A stretch of 64,000 bases of DNA from positions 1,736,001-1,800,000 of the forward strand of contig NZ_CP037948.1 of the NCBI RefSeq assembly GCF_004358425.1, in the 5' to 3' direction. The DNA comes from Qipengyuania sediminis. Lineage in GTDB: Bacteria; Pseudomonadota; Alphaproteobacteria; Sphingomonadales; Sphingomonadaceae. The notes under the pieces were generated by a model that was not told the DNA's origin, made no database searches, and saw only the letters and a list, made by a program, of their open reading frames with translations. Both the position numbers and the translations under genes were made by a program. Positions 52,397-64,000 of this stretch are shown one piece after another. Position 1 is the first letter of the stretch. Every line of letters starts with the position of its first letter.

Positions 52397-52941
52397 CAGA
52401 CCGTCCCTTCCAGATCGGTCTGCATCGCCGCGCCCTGCCGGAACACCCGGGCCAGGATAAACAGGAGCAGCGCGAAGCCGATGCTGGTGGGCATATCGAC
52501 GCCGATGTCGAATCCGTTAATGTCGCCTGAGATGCCCGTGCCGGCGACCGCCGCGATAACGCCGGTGATCGCCAGTCCGATCGTGTTCCAGGCGACCCGC
52601 TGCATCCGGGCGACATTATCAGATTCGAATGCGCGATCGCGTCCAACCGAGCGGATCATCGCCAGCACCGCCCGAACCGAATCGCCAACCAGCCACAAGG
52701 CCGCGAGCGCGAACAGGGGGCCGCTTATCGGCTGCCATTGTGGGTCCCAGGGGTCGCGGCGCAGCGGCAGCCCGTGCGCCGAGATATGAGTCACGAGCCC
52801 GCCGATAGTGGCGATCACCGCGACGATCAGACCCGCCATGAGGACCCACAACATTACCTGTGCCGCCGTCAACAGCGGATCGGGGCCCGGCCGCGTAGCC
52901 TTGGCCAAACCAAGGGTTCGACTTTCGAGTGCATTGCTCAC
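52396..52941 (-). CDS. DUF2975 membrane protein
   Basis: 181 aa from a GTG at 52941 with AGGAGA about nine bases upstream; an ATG at 53055 would lie across the operator repeats and is rejected. Four membrane helices are visible (around residues 27-50, 70-92, 112-130 and 145-165). The family is uncharacterised and is nearly always next to a small HTH protein, as here. It might sense a membrane signal and set the activity of the regulator (inference). Confidence 0.8.
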   Translation of the reverse strand: MSNALESRTLGLAKATRPGPDPLLTAAQVMLWVLMAGLIVAVIATIGGLVTHISAHGLPLRRDPWDPQWQPISGPLFALAALWLVGDSVRAVLAMIRSVGRDRAFESDNVARMQRVAWNTIGLAITGVIAAVAGTGISGDINGFDIGVDMPTSIGFALLLFILARVFRQGAAMQTDLEGTV

Positions 52942-52964
52942 CTGTCGTCTCCTGGGATTACCGA

Positions 52965-53022
52965 TTATCGATATGCCATGATCGGAGCTTACCGTCAATC
53001 GATAATATCGTTTTTCGATATT
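52965..53022. promoter_or_regulatory. CGATA-type inverted repeats in front of the DUF2975/HTH pair
   Basis: Three related sites occur in an AT-rich island: TTATCGATAT (52965-52974), AATCGATA (52997-53004), and the perfect inverted repeat AATATCG-TTTTT-CGATATT (53004-53022). The pair's start lies 24 bp beyond the first. They are candidate operators of the HTH protein. The island stands out from the GC-rich surroundings. Confidence 0.5.
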
Positions 53023-53065
53023 TATGGGCCCACCACGACTTTGGGCGGCCCCCATGCCTTTGCCG

Positions 53066-53094
53066 TTGACCCTGTGAGCGCACGTTCCTATATG
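53066..53094 (+). promoter_or_regulatory. Strong sigma-70-type promoter of rpoB with long leader
   Basis: TTGACC (53066-53071), 17-bp spacer, TATATG (53089-53094). Both hexamers are near consensus. The rpoB start is ~215 bp further on, so a long untranslated leader is expected; no gene is seen in it. The 373-bp gap 52942-53314 holds only the inverted repeats, this promoter and the leader. Confidence 0.6.
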
Positions 53095-53314
53095 CGCGCC
53101 ATCGCCCGCTTCGAGCAGGGCCGGTCCGAGCGCGGGGACCGGCTTCAGGATGGAAGCGGCGTTCCCATCTCGCGACGCTCGATGAAGCCGCAGCCGGCCG
53201 CCCCAGGGCGTGCTATCGCTGTGGCCTGTTCGCGTCCCGGCATGGCCTTATCCGCATCCGGTACATCACGCGCGGCGGGCCTCCCGCCGGCGACCAGAAG
53301 GCAGGCACGTTCCT

Positions 53315-57523
<4,209 letters not shown>

Positions 57524-57533
57524 GATTTCCTCT

Positions 57534-57624
57534 CCCTTCCCGCTCGCGGGAGGGGCCGGGGGCGGGCCTAAAGCGACCTGCCCCAGACAGACCCACCCCT
57601 AACCCCTCCCGCAAGCGGGAGGGG
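57534..57624. repeat. REP doublet between rpoB and rpoC
   Basis: Two hairpins of one sequence family face each other: CCTTCCCGC-TC-GCGGGAGGG (around 57536-57554) and CCCCTCCCGC-AA-GCGGGAGGGG (57603-57624, perfect 10-bp stem). Together they fill most of the 118-bp rpoB-rpoC gap. They may fold as one BIME-type unit in the mRNA. Confidence 0.8.
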
Positions 57625-57641
57625 GATAAAGGAAGAGACAG

Positions 57642-61961
<4,320 letters not shown>

Positions 61962-61991
61962 GCCCTGCAACCCCGGCGTTGAACGCCCCAG

Positions 61992-62022
61992 AGCCCCGCC
62001 GCACCAATGATGCGGCGGGGCT
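61992..62022 (+). terminator. Rho-independent terminator after rpoC
   Basis: AGCCCCGCCGCA, seven-base loop, TGCGGCGGGGCT: perfect 12-bp stem, followed by TTGTCGTT. It ends the rpoB-rpoC unit 30 bp after the stop. Confidence 0.85.
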
Positions 62023-62085
62023 TTGTCGTTCTCTCCGCGCGACCGCTGATGTTCCAGATCGGCACAGGGGGCCGAATTGTAACGC

Positions 62086-62114
62086 TTGCCATTTCTGTAA
62101 AGAGTTATTAATGC
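62086..62114 (+). promoter_or_regulatory. Candidate promoter of the second PEP-CTERM gene
   Basis: TTGCCA (62086-62091), 17-bp spacer, TAATGC (62109-62114), in an AT-rich part of the 354-bp gap 61962-62315. The gap otherwise holds the rpoC terminator and no believable gene. The start at 62316 is ~200 bp further on, so the leader would be long. Confidence 0.35.
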
Positions 62115-62315
62115 TGCGAGCGAGGCCCGACCGCGAGTCGACCGTCCTCAAATACCTATTGGGTCGCAAACTGATCGGGTGACGTCTGCTTCGTTAAGTG
62201 GGCCGTTGCCACTGCGGCGTGCGCATTTCGGCGCCGCCGCAAAAAGTCGGGTGGATTCGGGGTTTCGACAGCCAGCCTCGGTTCGCACGATCATGATCCA
62301 AATGGGGGAAGTGGC

Positions 62316-63095
62316 ATGAAATCTCTAAAGACCGTTCTGGGCATGGCCGCGGGCCTATTGCTGGCCTTGCCTTCGGTGGCGCAGGCGCAAGTTACGAGAG
62401 TCACAAAAGATGACTTCGTCGCCGGGTCCGGGCTCATCACTTTCAGCGAGAAACCAGTGGGAACCGTGAACCCGACCTATGTCGCGGCGGATTACGGCGG
62501 CGGGCCGGATGGTCCGACCGTGACCTTCGATGGCTTCTTCAACGGACAATCCTTGGGCGCGGGTTGCGGCGGGGTCGCGACGGGTTGCGTGGTCGGTTCG
62601 CCGACCGGACCGCTGACACTGAACGCCGCTTCGCCAAATGCCTCCATCGTCAACGACGGCGCGGCACCCAACTCTCCTGTGCTCAGCGGCTCGCCGACCT
62701 TCAATGGGCCGATCGGTATCCTGTTCGATCGCGATCTTGCGGGCGTCGGGTTCGATGCCGGCTTCTTCAATGCGATCGGGGGAACGGCGGTCACGGCCTA
62801 TGGCGCCGATGGGAGGCTGCTGGGATCGGTAAGCAACACCGGGCTGGGGATCGAATTCCTCGGGCTGGTGACCAACGACGGCAGCGAGCAGATCCGCGGC
62901 GTCCTGTTCTCGCTGGTAGGCAACGAACCTGCGGGCTTTGCGATCGACAGCCTGCGGTTTGGCCGGCGTGGACAGGTGGTGGCGCCCAATGCCGTCCCCG
63001 AACCGTCAACCTGGGCAATGCTTATCCTGGGTTTTGGTGCGCTGGGCGGCATGATGCGGCAACGCAAGCAGCAGGCCCGCGTCGCCTACGCATAA
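62316..63095 (+). CDS. Secreted PEPxxWA-CTERM sorting-domain protein
   Basis: 259 aa, with GGGGGAAG before the ATG. Signal peptide with cleavage near AQAQV. The mature part is Gly/Ala/Thr/Val-rich, with a Cys pair in GCGGVATGCVVG, and looks like an all-beta extracellular domain (FDGFFNGQ, VGFDAGFFNA). The C-terminus is VPEPSTWAMLILGFGALGG plus a basic tail. Exosortase sorting would anchor or release it outside. It is unrelated in its mature part to the PEP-CTERM protein at 28224. Confidence 0.9.
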   Translation: MKSLKTVLGMAAGLLLALPSVAQAQVTRVTKDDFVAGSGLITFSEKPVGTVNPTYVAADYGGGPDGPTVTFDGFFNGQSLGAGCGGVATGCVVGSPTGPLTLNAASPNASIVNDGAAPNSPVLSGSPTFNGPIGILFDRDLAGVGFDAGFFNAIGGTAVTAYGADGRLLGSVSNTGLGIEFLGLVTNDGSEQIRGVLFSLVGNEPAGFAIDSLRFGRRGQVVAPNAVPEPSTWAMLILGFGALGGMMRQRKQQARVAYA

Positions 63096-63117
63096 TGCCA
63101 GACCAATTGCGCGATTG

Positions 63118-63147
63118 GCCCCGCCGGAGCGATCCGGCGGGGCTTTT
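63118..63147 (+). terminator. Rho-independent terminator after the PEP-CTERM gene
   Basis: GCCCCGCCGG, loop AGCGAT, CCGGCGGGGC, then TTTTCG: perfect 10-bp stem with a T-run. Confidence 0.88.
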
Positions 63148-63230
63148 CGTGCGGATCATGCCTATAGCCGGTTCCGCGGGCGTCTTTACCTCGGATTAGC
63201 TATAGACCGCGCAGGAGGACGCTGGCTTGG

Positions 63231-64000
63231 ATGGAACCGGTGGCAACAACGCGCGCGCCTGATCACGCGAACCTGCGGAGATTGACCCTCCAGCGCCGGC
63301 TGGGCGCCTTCGCCGCAGCCTCGCCCCTTGCGCTGGCCCCGACTCTTGCCTCGATCATGGTTGTGGTGTCGATCTACGCCCCGCCGGCCCCTGCCGTGCT
63401 GGTGACAGTTTGGTGCGCAGCAGCGCTTGCCCTGCTTGCCGCGCGCGTCGTCATCGGCATGGGCCTCGTTCCGGGCAGCGAGGACACGAACCTGCTCGAG
63501 CGGCAATGGCGCCGCGTCAACACGGTGCTCGTCATGGGCTCGCTGGCCTGGGCTCTCAGCCTCCCGCTGATCGCTTCGGCCGCCCCGCGTGATGATACCG
63601 TCGCCTTCGCGGTGATCGGCGCCGTGCTCTTCAGCAGCGTATTGCTGCTGCATCGCTGCGCCCCCACCGCGGCGATAATTCATATCCTGGCCATGGCATG
63701 CGGCCTGACGGTCACGATTGCGGTCGCATTGGGCCCGCGAGCCTGGCCGCTCGCCATCCTGGTCGCTCTTTATTCCATCACCCTGATCCTCGCGGTGCGC
63801 GCGCAGGATCGCAGCTTCATCTCTGCATGCACGACCGAGCTCGAACGCCAGGCAAGCGAACGGCGGGTCGACGCCCTCCTGAGCGAACATGAGGCGCAGA
63901 CCGCGGACTGGCGCTGGACGATCGACGGGGCGGGCGCGCTGCACAGCGTATCCGATCGCCTCGCCCGCCAGTTCGACGCAGCGCCGGCGATGCTGGAGGG
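63231..64000 (+). CDS. Membrane-anchored signalling protein, 5' part (continues past the window)
   Basis: From the ATG at 63231 (AGGAGG 12 bases upstream), 256 codons are open to the window edge. About five or six hydrophobic helices (for example LAPTLASIMVVVSIYAP, VFAVIGAVLFSSVLLL-like stretches) are followed by a coiled linker (ELERQASERRVDALLSEHEAQ) and the start of a PAS-like domain (TADWRWTIDGAGALHSVSDR). In sphingomonads such heads belong to GGDEF/EAL or histidine-kinase proteins; the output domain is outside the window. Its type is therefore an inference. Confidence 0.75.
   Translation, partial: MEPVATTRAPDHANLRRLTLQRRLGAFAAASPLALAPTLASIMVVVSIYAPPAPAVLVTVWCAAALALLAARVVIGMGLVPGSEDTNLLERQWRRVNTVLVMGSLAWALSLPLIASAAPRDDTVAFAVIGAVLFSSVLLLHRCAPTAAIIHILAMACGLTVTIAVALGPRAWPLAILVALYSITLILAVRAQDRSFISACTTELERQASERRVDALLSEHEAQTADWRWTIDGAGALHSVSDRLARQFDAAPAMLE

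Noticed and set aside
62111..62182. A 23-codon frame after rpoC
   Set aside because: Too short, no ribosome-binding site, and it overlaps a promoter-like sequence.
63186..63944. 252-codon frame on the minus strand at the right edge
   Set aside because: It is the shadow of the membrane protein that begins at 63231 on the plus strand and leaves the window; that frame has helices and a PAS-like start.

Overview
The window reads as core chromosome of a high-GC, free-living alphaproteobacterium, most likely a member of the Sphingomonadales (Erythrobacter/Sphingomonas-like). The evidence is the alphaproteobacterial gene order rpmH-rnpA-yidD-yidC-engB, the secB / Tim44-like / mltA / smr cluster, two PEPxxWA-type C-terminal sorting signals, and extragenic palindromes built on the 'TTCGACAAGCTCAG' theme that is common in sphingomonad genomes. 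No rRNA, tRNA, CRISPR array, insertion sequence or prophage was seen. The placement is inference from gene content, since no comparison could be run.

Layout: 1-7.7 kb holds the 3' part of a glycosyltransferase fused to UDP-galactopyranose mutase, clpX, mtgA with a methyltransferase, an MFS transporter, and a small class II aldolase / 2Fe-2S / arsC operon. 7.8-16.2 kb is a complete chemotaxis locus (cheA-cheW-cheY-cheB-cheR), followed by a GGDEF/EAL protein and a methyl-accepting protein without a periplasmic sensor. 16-28 kb is metabolism and repair: an amidohydrolase fused to a beta-propeller, a CitE-like lyase, ThiF/MoeB, a sirtuin, dapB-nth, a dicarboxylate symporter, and a GST / S1-P1 nuclease / dapE operon. 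29-34 kb carries the ribosome and membrane-insertion operon rpmH-rnpA-yidD-yidC-engB and comM/yifB. 34-41.5 kb holds an EAL protein, an HxlR regulator facing a small secreted protein, a HAD hydrolase with L36, a lipoprotein with an M14 peptidase, a YihY-type protein and an LD-carboxypeptidase. 41.5-47.9 kb holds cdd-trpS-murJ, secB, and tim44-mltA-smr. katG follows. 50.4-62 kb carries rplJ-rplL and rpoB-rpoC, unusually on opposite strands and separated by a lipoprotein gene and an HTH/DUF2975 pair. The window ends with a second PEP-CTERM protein and the 5' end of a membrane-anchored signalling protein.

The genome is very compact. Many co-directional genes share ATGA/GTGA/TTGA start-stop overlaps, and four convergent pairs share a single CTAA/CTAG for both stop codons. 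The most unusual signals are palindromic elements inside reading frames (MFS, dapB, smr), a REP doublet between rpoB and rpoC, a 12-bp inverted repeat enclosing the leader of clpX, the inverted beta operon with a strong rpoB promoter and a long leader, and a cluster of CGATA-type inverted repeats in front of the DUF2975/HTH pair.
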